Below are positions 20,149-29,017 of a stretch of DNA of 64,000 bases, piece by piece. Below the pieces are notes generated by a model. The model was not told where the DNA came from, made no database searches, and worked only from the letters and a program-made list of their open reading frames with translations. The stretch is from the NCBI RefSeq assembly GCF_900112425.1, contig NZ_FOLP01000004.1:496001-560000 (forward strand). The letters run 5' to 3'. How positions within the stretch are numbered: the first letter of the stretch is position 1; each line of letters starts with the position of its first letter. A program made the position numbers and the translations under genes. The stretch comes from Variovorax sp. OK212. GTDB taxonomy: Bacteria; Pseudomonadota; Gammaproteobacteria; Burkholderiales; Burkholderiaceae_C.

Positions 20149-21525
20149 TCAGATCGTGTTGCCCCTGGGCGCGCTGTCGGGCGCGGCCGCGGGCACGGTC
20201 TGGAACAGCAATTCGCGCAAGGCCGTGGTGGCGGCCGTGTCCGGGTCGCGTCCCGAGGTGCCGACCATCACCATGCGCCACACCTGGGCGCCGCTTTTCA
20301 GCAGCGTGGCATCCACGTGCTGCGAGGCGTCCTTGGCCATCGCGCCCTTCATCTGCAGGCCCAGGCGGCCCTTGACGTTGATGGGCCGCGCGCGCTGGTC
20401 CAGTTCCATCGACGGGCGCACCGCCATCGTCCAGACGCGCTGGTAGTCGTCCAGGCTCACGCGCTCCATGCCGCCCTCGAAGGCGAAGACCGCGATCACG
20501 GTGTCCGAGTAGAAGGTGTGGACCACGTCGCCGGTGTCGTTGGCCTCCTGCCGGTATTGCCAGCCGCGCGGAATGTCCGCGCGCAGCTGCGTGGCGGGGT
20601 TGGTCCACTCGAAGCCGGCGTAGTAGCGCACGCTGCGCGCGGTCTCGCGCTGGTTGACGAAGACCAGGCCGGCCGTGAGCCCGGCCAGCGCCAGCGTGGC
20701 CAGGCCGGTGCGCAGCACGCCCGTGCCAGACGCCTGCACCAGGTAGCGGTTCTGGTCGTAGGTGGCGGGCCGGCCGTCCTTCACCTCGAAGAACTGGCGG
20801 CCCATGGTGATCAGCGTGACGAACGGAATGCCCAGCCCCAGCCCCGACAGGTACACCCACGCCGCGCGCCCGAGGTACTGCAGGAAGTTGGGCCGTCCGC
20901 CGTCACGCAGCGTCACGCGGATGCCGAACATCAGCTTGCCCAGCGTGGTGCCGAACAGGCCGAAGAAGACGGCCTCGAACACCAGCGCCAGCGGCAGGAT
21001 GATGACCCCGAGCGCCGGCGTGGACGACGGGCTTTCCATCCACAGCCCGAAGGCCGGCCAGATGCGCGCGACCACCGCGCCCAGGAAGAAGCCGGCGGGA
21101 ATCGCCATCGTCCAGACGTCGAAGAGGCGGGCGAAGAAGCGGCGCCACGGGCCGGCCGGCGGCAAGCCGGGGGCGCGCTGGCGGGGCGCGGGTGTTTCGA
21201 GCGGGGCGTCGGACAACCACGGGTCGGCGTCCGTTCGTGCGGCGCGCGGCGCAAAAACCGGCTCGGCGTCCAGCTCAGGCAACGGCGGCGCCGGGCGCGT
21301 CGAGCGCGCAGTGGCGGGCCCGAAGTCCAGCAGCACCGGCTCCATGCGCAGGCCGGGCTGCATCAGCTCGGCCACCTCGTGCAACGGATTCCAGGTCAGC
21401 CGCCCCGGCCGCCAGACCAGCGTCTGCGCGCCGATGGTGCCGGCGCGCACCAGCGCGTGAACCTGCGCGACCGACAGCGGACCGCCCTTGTCTTCGCCCT
21501 GTGCGTACCACCAGCCCTCGTCCAT
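20149..21525 (-). CDS. GYF_2 - RDD domain membrane protein
   Basis: 458 residues. Residues 1-50 form a GYF_2 domain ([31 protein letters not shown]), which usually binds proline-rich peptides. A Pro-rich linker (~75-130) follows. The RDD membrane domain (~130-300) has [16 protein letters not shown], the Arg-Asp pattern that names the family, and three to four membrane segments. The last ~150 residues form an outside domain of unknown fold with strands ([20 protein letters not shown]). The combination suggests a membrane protein with a cytoplasmic docking module. The start at 21525 follows GGAGAT-like sequence. Divergent from rpe. Confidence 0.8.
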   Translation of the reverse strand: MDEGWWYAQGEDKGGPLSVAQVHALVRAGTIGAQTLVWRPGRLTWNPLHEVAELMQPGLRMEPVLLDFGPATARSTRPAPPLPELDAEPVFAPRAARTDADPWLSDAPLETPAPRQRAPGLPPAGPWRRFFARLFDVWTMAIPAGFFLGAVVARIWPAFGLWMESPSSTPALGVIILPLALVFEAVFFGLFGTTLGKLMFGIRVTLRDGGRPNFLQYLGRAAWVYLSGLGLGIPFVTLITMGRQFFEVKDGRPATYDQNRYLVQASGTGVLRTGLATLALAGLTAGLVFVNQRETARSVRYYAGFEWTNPATQLRADIPRGWQYRQEANDTGDVVHTFYSDTVIAVFAFEGGMERVSLDDYQRVWTMAVRPSMELDQRARPINVKGRLGLQMKGAMAKDASQHVDATLLKSGAQVWRMVMVGTSGRDPDTAATTALRELLFQTVPAAAPDSAPRGNTI

Positions 21526-21656
21526 GGGATCTCCCCGTTCCGGTCTTGTTGTGTGCCTTGTTGTGTGCGGATGCGCCTGCGGCGCCACGCAAATGTATCG
21601 GGAAGTACGCCGCGCTCCAAGGACAAGCGAGCGAGGCTGAAGCGACAATCGGCGGC

Positions 21657-22352
21657 ATGAGCACCCCGTTTCGCATCGCGCCTTCCATCCTGTCCGCCGA
21701 CTTCGCGCACCTCGGCAAAGAACTGACCGACGTGATCGCGGCCGGCGCCGACTGGATCCATTTCGACGTGATGGACAACCATTACGTGCCGAACCTGACC
21801 TTCGGCCCGATGATCTGCCACGCCCTCAAGCCCTACGCCAAGACCGCCGACGGCACGCCCGTGCCAATCGACGTGCACCTGATGATCCAGCCGGTCGACG
21901 CACTGGCCGCGTCGTTTGCCGAAGCCGGCGCCGACTACATCAGCTTCCACCCCGACGCATCGCCGCACACGCACCGCAGCATCCAGGCCATCAAGGGCGC
22001 GGGCTGCAAGGCTGGGCTGGTGTTCAACCCGGGCCTGGGCCTGGAGACGCTGGACTGGGCGATCGACGACATCGACCTGATCCTGATCATGAGCGTGAAC
22101 CCCGGCTTCGGCGGCCAGAGCTTCATCGACTCGGCGCTGCGCAAGATCGAACTCGCGCGCAAGCGCATCGAGCAGAGCGGGCGCGACATCCGCCTCGAGG
22201 TCGACGGCGGCATCAAGGTCGACAACATCGCGCGCGTGGCCTCGGCCGGCGCCGACACCTTCGTGGCCGGCAGCGCGATCTTCAACGCCAAGGACTACGG
22301 CGCGGTGATCGGCGACATGCGCAAGCAGCTCGCCGGCGTTCCGGGCGCCTGA
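21657..22352 (+). CDS. rpe: ribulose-phosphate 3-epimerase
   Basis: 231 residues, full length. The TIM-barrel begins [14 protein letters not shown], then [20 protein letters not shown] (metal-binding His and Asp), VDVHLMI-like [23 protein letters not shown] and [10 protein letters not shown]. It interconverts ribulose-5-phosphate and xylulose-5-phosphate in the pentose phosphate and Calvin pathways. The ATG at 21657 is the only plausible start; earlier in-frame codons would overlap the promoter of the divergent RDD gene. Confidence 0.97.
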   Translation: MSTPFRIAPSILSADFAHLGKELTDVIAAGADWIHFDVMDNHYVPNLTFGPMICHALKPYAKTADGTPVPIDVHLMIQPVDALAASFAEAGADYISFHPDASPHTHRSIQAIKGAGCKAGLVFNPGLGLETLDWAIDDIDLILIMSVNPGFGGQSFIDSALRKIELARKRIEQSGRDIRLEVDGGIKVDNIARVASAGADTFVAGSAIFNAKDYGAVIGDMRKQLAGVPGA

Positions 22353-22365
22353 GCCTCGGTTTTTC

Positions 22366-22662
22366 TCAGCGCTTGACCTTGTCGTTGTAGACGCGGTCGG
22401 CTTCAGGGCCGCGGTCGGTGTCGACCACGCCGCGCTCCACGTCGTCATGCGCCTTGCGGCCCACCTCGGGCGGCTGGCCGTCCTGGGTCTGCTGGCTGTC
22501 CGACGACTGGTCGCGCTCGTGCGGCAGGCGCGGGGCCGATTCGCCGCCTTGCACGACCTTGGTCTTGCCGCCGCCCGCGTCCCTGGCGGGGTCGCCGGGC
22601 TGGGTCTTGGCGGTCGTGGCCGTCGTGGCCTTCTCTGCTGTCTTCGCGGTCTTCGTGTTCAT
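22366..22662 (-). CDS. small disordered hydrophilic protein
   Basis: 98 residues, no family recognised. The first 20 residues are a Lys/Ala/Thr repeat (TAKTAEKATTATTAKT). The rest is highly charged with many Asp, Gln, Arg and Ser and almost no hydrophobic core, so it is probably intrinsically disordered. A strong ribosome-binding site (AAGGAG, ~7 bp before the ATG at 22662) supports translation. Such small proteins are often stress-induced or DNA/RNA-associated; this is only inference. Convergent with rpe (13 bp gap) and divergent from the aspartoacylase-family gene. Confidence 0.65.
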   Translation of the reverse strand: MNTKTAKTAEKATTATTAKTQPGDPARDAGGGKTKVVQGGESAPRLPHERDQSSDSQQTQDGQPPEVGRKAHDDVERGVVDTDRGPEADRVYNDKVKR

Positions 22663-22835
22663 GGCGGTGCTCCTTGCAATGGCAGGAAGCCTGCCGCGCC
22701 CGCGTGGCGCGCGCGGTAGGACAGGCGAGGCGGCCCCTGTAGGCGTGCGCTCGGAGGCCGCGCGCGGCGACGAAGGCGCTATGAAATGCGTAGCGGCTTT
22801 GCGCGGAGCCATGCGGGTCCGCAATAATCCGGCGC

Positions 22836-23834
22836 ATGTCCTCCGATCCCTTTTCCGGCGCGGCCACCGACAGCCTGCGCATCCACGCCTTCGCCTCGCT
22901 GACCCCCGGACCGCGCCTGCTCGTGGTGGGCGGGGTGCATGGCGATGAAATCTCCGGCACGCTGGGCATCGAGCGCGTGCTGGCCGAACTCGACGCCGGC
23001 GCGCTGCAGTTGCTGCGCGGCGAGCTCACGCTGGTGCCGGTCGCCAACCCGCTGGCGCGCCGCCGCCTGCAGCGCGAAGGCGAGCGCAACCTCAACCGGC
23101 TGTTTCGCCCCAGCGCCGACCCCGCCGACTACGAAGCCCGCATCACCAACGTGCTGGCCCCGCTCATCGCGCGCCACGAGGTGCTGCTCGACCTGCATTC
23201 CTTCCAGAGCGAGGGCGAAGCCTTCTCGATGATCGGCCCGCGCGACAACACCGGCGCGCTGGAGCCCTTCGCCCGCTCGTACGAGGAAGGCCAGCTCGCG
23301 CTGCACATCGGCACGCCTGTCGTGGTGGAAGGCTGGCTCGACATCTACGCCGCCGGCCTCGCGCAGCGCGCGGGCGGCACGCCGGCCGACGAGGCCGCGC
23401 TCGACTTCGGCCGCGGCACCAACGAATACATCCGCAGCTGCGGCGGCTACGGCGTCACGCTCGAATGCGGCCAGCACCAGGACCCGCAGGCGCCCGAAGT
23501 GGCGTGGCGCGCCATTCGCCGCACGCTGGCGCTGCTGGGCATGGCGGCGCTGCCCGACGGCCTGGCCGGCGGACCCGCGCAGCCGCCCCGGCTGCTGCGC
23601 CTGGCGGGCGTGACCGACCGGCTGCACGAGGAAGACAGCTTCGTGCGCGACTGGGCCACCTTCGACGAGGTGCAGCGCGGCGAGCCCATCGGCATGCGCC
23701 ACGACGGCACGCTGCTGAGCGCGCCCGACGACGGCTTCATCGTGTTCCCCAACGCGGTGGCGCTGCCCGGCGCGGAGTGGTTCTACTTCGCGCGGCCGAG
23801 CGAGCGGCAGCTGGGGCCGGTGAAGCGCTCGTAG
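22836..23834 (+). CDS. succinylglutamate desuccinylase / aspartoacylase-family zinc hydrolase
   Basis: 332 residues. The zinc-carboxypeptidase-like site is visible: GGVHGDE (His35 and Glu38) and DLHS (His121), with the N-x-x-R substrate pattern in ERNLNRLF and a later catalytic-type Glu in VTLECGQH. The family removes acyl groups from N-acyl amino acids. The C-terminal third is a beta-rich domain (DEVQRGEPIGMRHDGTLLSAPDDGFIVFPN). The actual substrate cannot be deduced because no arginine-degradation genes are nearby. The start at 22836 is the first in-frame ATG after the divergent promoter. Confidence 0.85.
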   Translation: MSSDPFSGAATDSLRIHAFASLTPGPRLLVVGGVHGDEISGTLGIERVLAELDAGALQLLRGELTLVPVANPLARRRLQREGERNLNRLFRPSADPADYEARITNVLAPLIARHEVLLDLHSFQSEGEAFSMIGPRDNTGALEPFARSYEEGQLALHIGTPVVVEGWLDIYAAGLAQRAGGTPADEAALDFGRGTNEYIRSCGGYGVTLECGQHQDPQAPEVAWRAIRRTLALLGMAALPDGLAGGPAQPPRLLRLAGVTDRLHEEDSFVRDWATFDEVQRGEPIGMRHDGTLLSAPDDGFIVFPNAVALPGAEWFYFARPSERQLGPVKRS

Positions 23835-23930
23835 AGAACGACCGGCGCGCCCTGACCGCGCCTGGGGCCACGCTCCTACACCGCCCCGACCCGCGGGCGG
23901 CGCACATTGCCAGCCTGAAGGAGTGTGCCC

Positions 23931-24917
23931 ATGCCCGTCTCTGCAAAAGCCTCCGCGCCGCGCGTCCTGTGGAAGGGCGCCATCAGCTTCGGCCTCGTCC
24001 ACATTCCGGTGGCGCTCTATTCGGGCACCACCAACCACGGCATCGACTTCGACTGGCTCGACAAGCGCACCATGGACCCGGTGGGCTACAAGCGCATCAA
24101 CAAGAAGACCGGCAAGGAGATCGCGCGCGAGCAGATCGTGAAGGGCATCGCATACGAGGCCGGCGAGTACGTGGTGCTCAGCGACAAGGAAATTGCGGCG
24201 GCCTACCCCAAGACCACGCAGACCATCGAGATCGAGACCTTCGTGCCGGCCAACGGCATTCCCTTCGTCTTCCTGGAGCGGCCCTACTACGTGGCGCCCA
24301 TCAACCGCGGCGCCAAGGTGTACGCGCTGCTGCGCGAGACCCTGCAGCGCAGCGGGCGCGTGGGCGTGGCCCGCGTCGTCATCCAGACCAGGCAGCACCT
24401 GGCGGCGCTGGTGCCCGTGGGGCCCGGCCTGGTGCTGAACCTGCTGCGCTGGGGCACCGACATCCGCCCATGGGCCGACCTGCCGCTGCCGTCCGAGGAC
24501 GTGAAGAAGGCCGGCTTGAGCGAGCGCGAGCTCACCATGGCCCGCCAGCTCGTGGACGACATGAGCGGCGACTGGGACCCCGACGAGTTCAAGGACGAAT
24601 TCAAGGACGAGATCCTGCGGCTGGTGGACCGCAAGGTGAAGGCCGGCCAGACCGAGACCGTGACGCAGCCCGAGCCCGAGGAAGACGCGTCGGGCGAAGG
24701 CCGCGGCGCCAAGATCATCGACCTCACCGAGCTGCTGCAGCGCAGCCTGCGCAAGGGCGGCGGCAAGTCGAAGCCCGCGGCCTCTCGAGACGACAGCGAC
24801 GAGGGCGAAGAAGCTTCCGCGCCCAAGGCCGCCGCGAAGAAACGCAAGCCGGCCGCGAAAGCCCCCGCGAGGGCTGCCGCTCGCAAGGCGCCCGCCCGCG
24901 CCCGCCGCGCCGCCTGA
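23931..24917 (+). CDS. ku: non-homologous end-joining protein Ku
   Basis: 328 residues. The bacterial Ku core (~12-260) begins RVLWKGAISFGLVHIPVALY and includes GYKRINKKTGKEI, YVVLSDKEI, RPYYVAPI and LTMARQLVDDM. The last ~60 residues are a lysine/alanine/arginine-rich tail, as in Ku proteins that bind DNA and recruit LigD through the C-terminus. It encircles DNA ends at double-strand breaks. The ATG at 23931 lies 7 bp after GAAGGAG; a GTG two codons earlier is less well placed. Its stop overlaps the ligD start (TGATG). Confidence 0.96.
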   Translation: MPVSAKASAPRVLWKGAISFGLVHIPVALYSGTTNHGIDFDWLDKRTMDPVGYKRINKKTGKEIAREQIVKGIAYEAGEYVVLSDKEIAAAYPKTTQTIEIETFVPANGIPFVFLERPYYVAPINRGAKVYALLRETLQRSGRVGVARVVIQTRQHLAALVPVGPGLVLNLLRWGTDIRPWADLPLPSEDVKKAGLSERELTMARQLVDDMSGDWDPDEFKDEFKDEILRLVDRKVKAGQTETVTQPEPEEDASGEGRGAKIIDLTELLQRSLRKGGGKSKPAASRDDSDEGEEASAPKAAAKKRKPAAKAPARAAARKAPARARRAA

Positions 24918-27541
24918 TGCCGGACGCTGCGATGGGCACGGCCGCCTCCACCGCGCGCAAGGCGCTCGAGCGTTACCACGGCAAGCGCGATTTCACGCGC
25001 ACGCCCGAGCCCAGGACGGGCGGCACGCGCGGCAAGGGAACGCTGTCCTTCGTGATCCAGAAGCACCACGCGAGCCACCTGCACTACGACTTCCGGCTGG
25101 AGCTCGACGGCACGCTGAAGAGCTGGGCGGTGCCCAAGGGGCCGTGCCTCGACCCCAGCGTCAAGCGCATGGCGGTGCACGTGGAAGACCACCCCATTTC
25201 CTACGCCGGCTTCGAGGGCACCATTCCGCCCAAGCAGTACGGCGCGGGCTCCGTCATCGTCTGGGACCGCGGCGATTGGCTGCCCGTGGGCGACGCGCGC
25301 AAGTCGCTCGCGGCCGGCAAGCTCAAGTTCGAGTTGCGCGGCGAGAAGCTGCACGGCCACTGGACGCTGGTGCGCATGCACGGCAAGGGCGACGAATCGC
25401 ACGAGCCCTGGCTGCTCATCAAGGAGCGCGACGGTGAAGCGCGGCCGCTGGATGACTACGATGTGCTCGAAGAGCAACCCGCGAGCGTGATCACCGGCCT
25501 TGGCGTCGACGAAGTAAACCAGCCGCCGAAGACGGTGGCTGCCAAGGCGCCGGCAAAGAAGGCCGCCGCAAAGAAGGCCGCTGCAAAGAGCGCCGCTGCA
25601 AAGAACGCCGCTGCAAGGAAGGCCGCCAGCAAGGCGCTCAGGAAGGTCGCGCTGCCCGCCGCCTTCCAGCCCCAGCTCGCCACCCTCGCGGCCTCACCAC
25701 CGTCGCCCGCCGGCGACTGGCTCTACGAGCTCAAGTTCGACGGCTACCGCCTGCTTGCGCGCATCGACAAGGGCAAGGTCCGCTGCTTCACGCGCAACGG
25801 CCACGACTGGACCGCGAAGTTGCCCGCGCTCGCCCAGGCGCTGGCGAAACTGCCCACCGCCTCGGCCTGGCTCGACGGCGAGATCACGGTCGAGGGCGAG
25901 AACGGCGCGCCCGACTTCCAGGCGCTGCAGAACGCCTTCGACAGCGGCGCCACCTCGCGCATCGGCTACTGGCTGTTCGACGCGCCCTTCCTCGATGGCG
26001 AAGACCTGCGCGAGCTGCCCGTGGAGGAGCGCCGCGCGCGCCTCGCCAGGCTGCTCGGCAAGAAGCCACCCGCGCCGCTGCGCCTGAGCGAGGCCTTCGA
26101 CGCCGCGCCGCGCGACCTGCTGGCGTCGTCGGCGCGCATCGGCTTCGAGGGCATCGTCGGCAAGCGCAAGGGCTCGCCCTACGTGTCGCGCCGCTCGCCC
26201 GACTGGATCAAGCTCAAGAACCAGCAGCGCCAGGAGTTCGTGATCGGCGGCTACACCGCGCCCAAGGGCGCGCGCACCGGCTTCGGCGCCTTGCTGCTGG
26301 GCGTGCACGACGAGGCCACCGGCCGGCTGCGCTACTGCGGCAACGTGGGCACGGGCTTCGACGCCGACCGCCTCGCCGACATCAAGGCCAGGCTCGACAA
26401 GCTGGCCACCGGCGACTGCCCCTTCGAGCCCAGGCCGGGCGGCGTGAACGCGAAAGCCACGTGGGTCAAGCCCTCGCTGGTGGCCGAGGTGTCGTTCGGC
26501 GAGTGGACGCGCGAAGACCGTGTGCGCCATTCGGTGTTCCAGGGGCTGCGCGCCGACAAGCCCGCGCGCGACATCCGCCGCGAACGGCCGCAGGCCGCTG
26601 GCGAATCCGCAACTGCAACTGCAACCGCCCCGAAGAAGCGAGGAGCGACACAGCCCATGGCCCTCAAGATCAGCCACGCCGACCGCGTGATCGACACGCA
26701 CAGCGGCATCACCAAGGGCGAGCTCGCGGCCTATTACGACAGCGTGGCCACGCTGATGCTGGCGCACCTGCGCGGCCGCCCGGTGTCGCTGGTGCGTGCG
26801 CCCGAAGGCGTGGGCGGCGAGCTGTTCTTCCAGAAGCACGTGCAGAACCGCGAGATTCCCGGCGTGCGCCAGCTCGACCCGGCGCTCGACCCGGGCCACG
26901 AGCCGCTGCTGCAGATCGACAGCAAGACCGGGCTGCTGGGCGCCGCGCAGATGAACGTCATCGAGCTGCACACCTGGAACGCCACCTCGCGCGCCATCGG
27001 CAAGCCCGACCGCATGACCTTCGACCTCGACCCCGGCGAAGGCGTGAGCTGGCCGCAGATCCAGGAGGCGGCGATGCTGGTGCGCACGCTGCTCGACGAG
27101 CTCGGCCTGCCCTCGTTCCTGAAGACCAGCGGCGGCAAGGGCCTGCACGTGGTGGTGCCGGTGCGCCGCCAGTACGACTGGGACGCCGTCAAGGGCTTCT
27201 CGCAGGCCGTGGTGGTGCACCTGGCGCAGACCATTCCGCAGCGCTTCGTCGCCAGGAGCGGGCCGCGCAACCGCGTGGGCAAGGTCTTCGTGGACTACCT
27301 GCGCAACGGCTTCGGCGCGACCACGGTGAGCGCGTGGTCCGCGCGCTCGCGGCCGGGGCTCGGGGTGTCGGTGCCGCTGGCGTGGGAAGAGCTGCCGGAC
27401 CTCACGAGCGCGTCGCAGTGGACGGTTGCGAATGCGGCGGAGCGCTTCGAGATCGGCAACGAGCCGTGGGCTGCGATGGAGCGCAGCCGCAAGGGGCTGG
27501 CCGCTGCGATGAAGCTGCTGGGCTACCCAGTGGCCAGGTAG
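24917..27541 (+). CDS. ligD: multidomain ATP-dependent DNA ligase D
   Basis: 874 residues in the order phosphoesterase - ligase - polymerase. The phosphoesterase (~20-190) has the H50...HYD (His56, Asp58) metal site; the usual Asp after the first His is a His here. A linker of Lys/Ala repeats (~210-245) is followed by the ligase with motif I ELKFDGYR (Lys273 is the nucleotidyl lysine), WLDGEI, and GFEGIVGKRKGSPY. The polymerase/primase (~575-870) has the catalytic pair DLDPGEG (Asp703, Asp705) and TSGGKGLHVVVP. With Ku it repairs double-strand breaks by end-joining. The start codon shares bases with the Ku stop (TGATG), so the two are translationally coupled. Confidence 0.97.
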   Translation: MPDAAMGTAASTARKALERYHGKRDFTRTPEPRTGGTRGKGTLSFVIQKHHASHLHYDFRLELDGTLKSWAVPKGPCLDPSVKRMAVHVEDHPISYAGFEGTIPPKQYGAGSVIVWDRGDWLPVGDARKSLAAGKLKFELRGEKLHGHWTLVRMHGKGDESHEPWLLIKERDGEARPLDDYDVLEEQPASVITGLGVDEVNQPPKTVAAKAPAKKAAAKKAAAKSAAAKNAAARKAASKALRKVALPAAFQPQLATLAASPPSPAGDWLYELKFDGYRLLARIDKGKVRCFTRNGHDWTAKLPALAQALAKLPTASAWLDGEITVEGENGAPDFQALQNAFDSGATSRIGYWLFDAPFLDGEDLRELPVEERRARLARLLGKKPPAPLRLSEAFDAAPRDLLASSARIGFEGIVGKRKGSPYVSRRSPDWIKLKNQQRQEFVIGGYTAPKGARTGFGALLLGVHDEATGRLRYCGNVGTGFDADRLADIKARLDKLATGDCPFEPRPGGVNAKATWVKPSLVAEVSFGEWTREDRVRHSVFQGLRADKPARDIRRERPQAAGESATATATAPKKRGATQPMALKISHADRVIDTHSGITKGELAAYYDSVATLMLAHLRGRPVSLVRAPEGVGGELFFQKHVQNREIPGVRQLDPALDPGHEPLLQIDSKTGLLGAAQMNVIELHTWNATSRAIGKPDRMTFDLDPGEGVSWPQIQEAAMLVRTLLDELGLPSFLKTSGGKGLHVVVPVRRQYDWDAVKGFSQAVVVHLAQTIPQRFVARSGPRNRVGKVFVDYLRNGFGATTVSAWSARSRPGLGVSVPLAWEELPDLTSASQWTVANAAERFEIGNEPWAAMERSRKGLAAAMKLLGYPVAR

Positions 27542-27555
27542 CTGCCTTCCCCGCA

Positions 27556-27676
27556 TTGCTCCCTCCCCTCCCGGGGGAGGGCGGGGGTGGGGGCTCGCGG
27601 CTTCGGATGAAGCACCGCGCCACATAAGCGCCGCTTGCCCCCATCCCAGCCTTCCCCCGGAAGGGGAAGGAGCAAG
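27556..27676. repeat. GC-rich inverted repeats in convergent ligD/transglutaminase gap
   Basis: Several dyads are nested here: CTCCC...GGGAG around 27560-27585, a GGGTGGGGGC arm near 27585-27597 facing GCCCCCATCCC near 27638-27650, and CTTCCCC-CGG-AAGGGGAAG near 27652-27671. They fill the gap between two convergent gene ends and probably act as a bidirectional terminator or are a REP-like element. Confidence 0.5.
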
Positions 27677-27683
27677 ACCGGGC

Positions 27684-28502
27684 CTACTGCAGCACTTCCT
27701 CCGTCGTCACATCGAAGCGCTGCAAGGTGTTTTCCCCGAACACCATCGTGATCGGCACGTCCGCCGCGTCGCGCCCGCGCGCAATCACGATGCGGCCGAT
27801 GCGCGGCGTGTTGTGGCGCGCGTCGAAGGTGTGCCAGCGGTTGCCCAGGTACACCTCGAACCACGCGCTGAAGTCCATCGGGTAGCGCACCGGCGGAATG
27901 CCGATGTCGCCGAGGTAGCCCGTCACGTAGCGCGCCGGAATGTTCATGCACCGGCACAGCGTGATCGCCAGGTGCGCAAAGTCGCGGCACACGCCCGTTC
28001 CCTCGCGAAAGCCCTCCAAAGCGGTGCGCGTGGCGCGCGCGTTCTGGTAGTCGAAGCGCAGGTGGCGGTGCACGAAGTCGCAAATGGCCTGCACGCGCGA
28101 CCAGCCCGGCGTCACGTTCAGGAAGTTGGCCCAGGCGAACTGCAGCAGCTCGCTGTCGACCTCGCAGTAGCGGCTCGGCAGCACGAAGGGCAGCGCGGCA
28201 ACCGGCAGGTCGGCCGCCGCATGCTCCACCGCGCCGTAGTCCACCGGGTCGGGCCAGCCGGTGTCGTACACCACGGCGTTGTTGCGCAGGCGCACGCTGC
28301 TCACGCCCTGCGGAATGTGCACCCGCGCGCAGTGGTTGCCGAAACCGTCCTGGTAGAAATCGGTGGCCAGCGGTGGGCTGAGGGTGATGTTCTCGCTGCC
28401 CTGCACGTCCTGCGAGCGCGACGGGTGCACCTGCAGCATGTAGATCAACGCGGTGGGGGCGGTGACGCCCAATTCGATGTCGAAACCGATCCTGATCTGC
28501 AT
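27684..28502 (-). CDS. transglutaminase-like cysteine protein (catalytic His position is Ser)
   Basis: 272 residues. An N-terminal beta domain (~1-110) precedes the transglutaminase core, with Cys172 in TGVCRDFAHL and Asp227 in WHTFDARHN. The position that carries the catalytic His in papain-like transglutaminases (usually H-A-W-F-E) is Ser212 here (DFSAWFEVYL); His224 or His230 might substitute, or activity may be lost. It is likely cytosolic since no signal peptide is seen. Related proteins are often encoded beside ATP-grasp and alpha-E domain genes for peptide synthesis, which are absent here. Convergent with ligD. Confidence 0.8.
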   Translation of the reverse strand: MQIRIGFDIELGVTAPTALIYMLQVHPSRSQDVQGSENITLSPPLATDFYQDGFGNHCARVHIPQGVSSVRLRNNAVVYDTGWPDPVDYGAVEHAAADLPVAALPFVLPSRYCEVDSELLQFAWANFLNVTPGWSRVQAICDFVHRHLRFDYQNARATRTALEGFREGTGVCRDFAHLAITLCRCMNIPARYVTGYLGDIGIPPVRYPMDFSAWFEVYLGNRWHTFDARHNTPRIGRIVIARGRDAADVPITMVFGENTLQRFDVTTEEVLQ

Positions 28503-28856
28503 GGGTGCTTTCTTCCCTGGGTGATCCGGGCGGTGCGGCCGGTGCGCGAGGCAACTGGAGGCAAGCACGATGGATGCCACCTTTGTGCCCATGCTATGCG
28601 ACGAAGGTTCGCAGGCCCCACGGCCAGGACGCGCGACCCCGCGTAGGCGGGGGCGATGCGCTGTCGGCGCGCTCCTACCGCGGGCGCACTCTTTCTCCCA
28701 CAGGCGGGGGAGGGCGGCCACTACGGGTCGCGGGCCGCGCGAAACATAACCTTGCATTTCGCTTGCAGGCGAGCCGCGTGCGCATGCACAGGCCTCGCTG
28801 CAAGCCCGACCCGCGTCTCGCCGTCTCGTGTTCAGTCTGCTTCCTTGGAGGGAATC
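28503..28856. other. 354-bp intergenic region, divergent promoters
   Basis: Holds no convincing gene. Bases ~28620-28745 contain GC-rich imperfect repeats (GACCCCGCGTAGGCGGGGGCGA-like and GCGGGGGAGGGCGGCC) resembling intergenic REP-type sequence. The right 100 bp are less GC-rich (around 28741-28780) and probably hold the promoter of the small peptide/katE transcript. No clear -35/-10 pair was found. Confidence 0.4.
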
Positions 28857-29006
28857 ATGGAGTTTTCTTCGCTTTTCGACTCGCTCGCCACCGGCTGGGG
28901 CGACGAGATCCTGGTGTGGGCCGTGGCGGCCGTCGCGGGCAGCATCTGCCTCATTGCCGTGGTCAACGTGCTCGACATGTTCCTCGACAACAACGAAATG
29001 GGCTGA
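28857..29006 (+). CDS. 49-residue single-span membrane peptide
   Basis: A short frame with a strong ribosome-binding site (GGAGG at ~28847-28851, 6 bp before the ATG). The product has one membrane helix, roughly ILVWAVAAVAGSICLIAVVNVL (residues 19-40), flanked by acidic residues at both ends (GWGDE before, DMFLDNNE after). It lies 11 bp before katE and is therefore probably co-transcribed with the catalase. No family recognised. It could be an independent membrane peptide or act as a leader cistron controlling katE translation. Confidence 0.6.
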   Translation: MEFSSLFDSLATGWGDEILVWAVAAVAGSICLIAVVNVLDMFLDNNEMG

Positions 29007-29017
29007 GCGCCCTCCCC

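Noticed and set aside
23465..24916. Upstream extension of the ligD frame through the aspartoacylase and ku genes.
   Set aside because: Out of frame with two recognisable genes; ligD begins at the TGATG overlap with its conserved N-terminus.
25545..25645. Short tandem repeat (GCCGCTGCAAAGAA-like) that could be a minisatellite.
   Set aside because: It encodes the Lys/Ala linker of LigD, a normal feature of such linkers; repeat expansion is possible but not needed to explain it.
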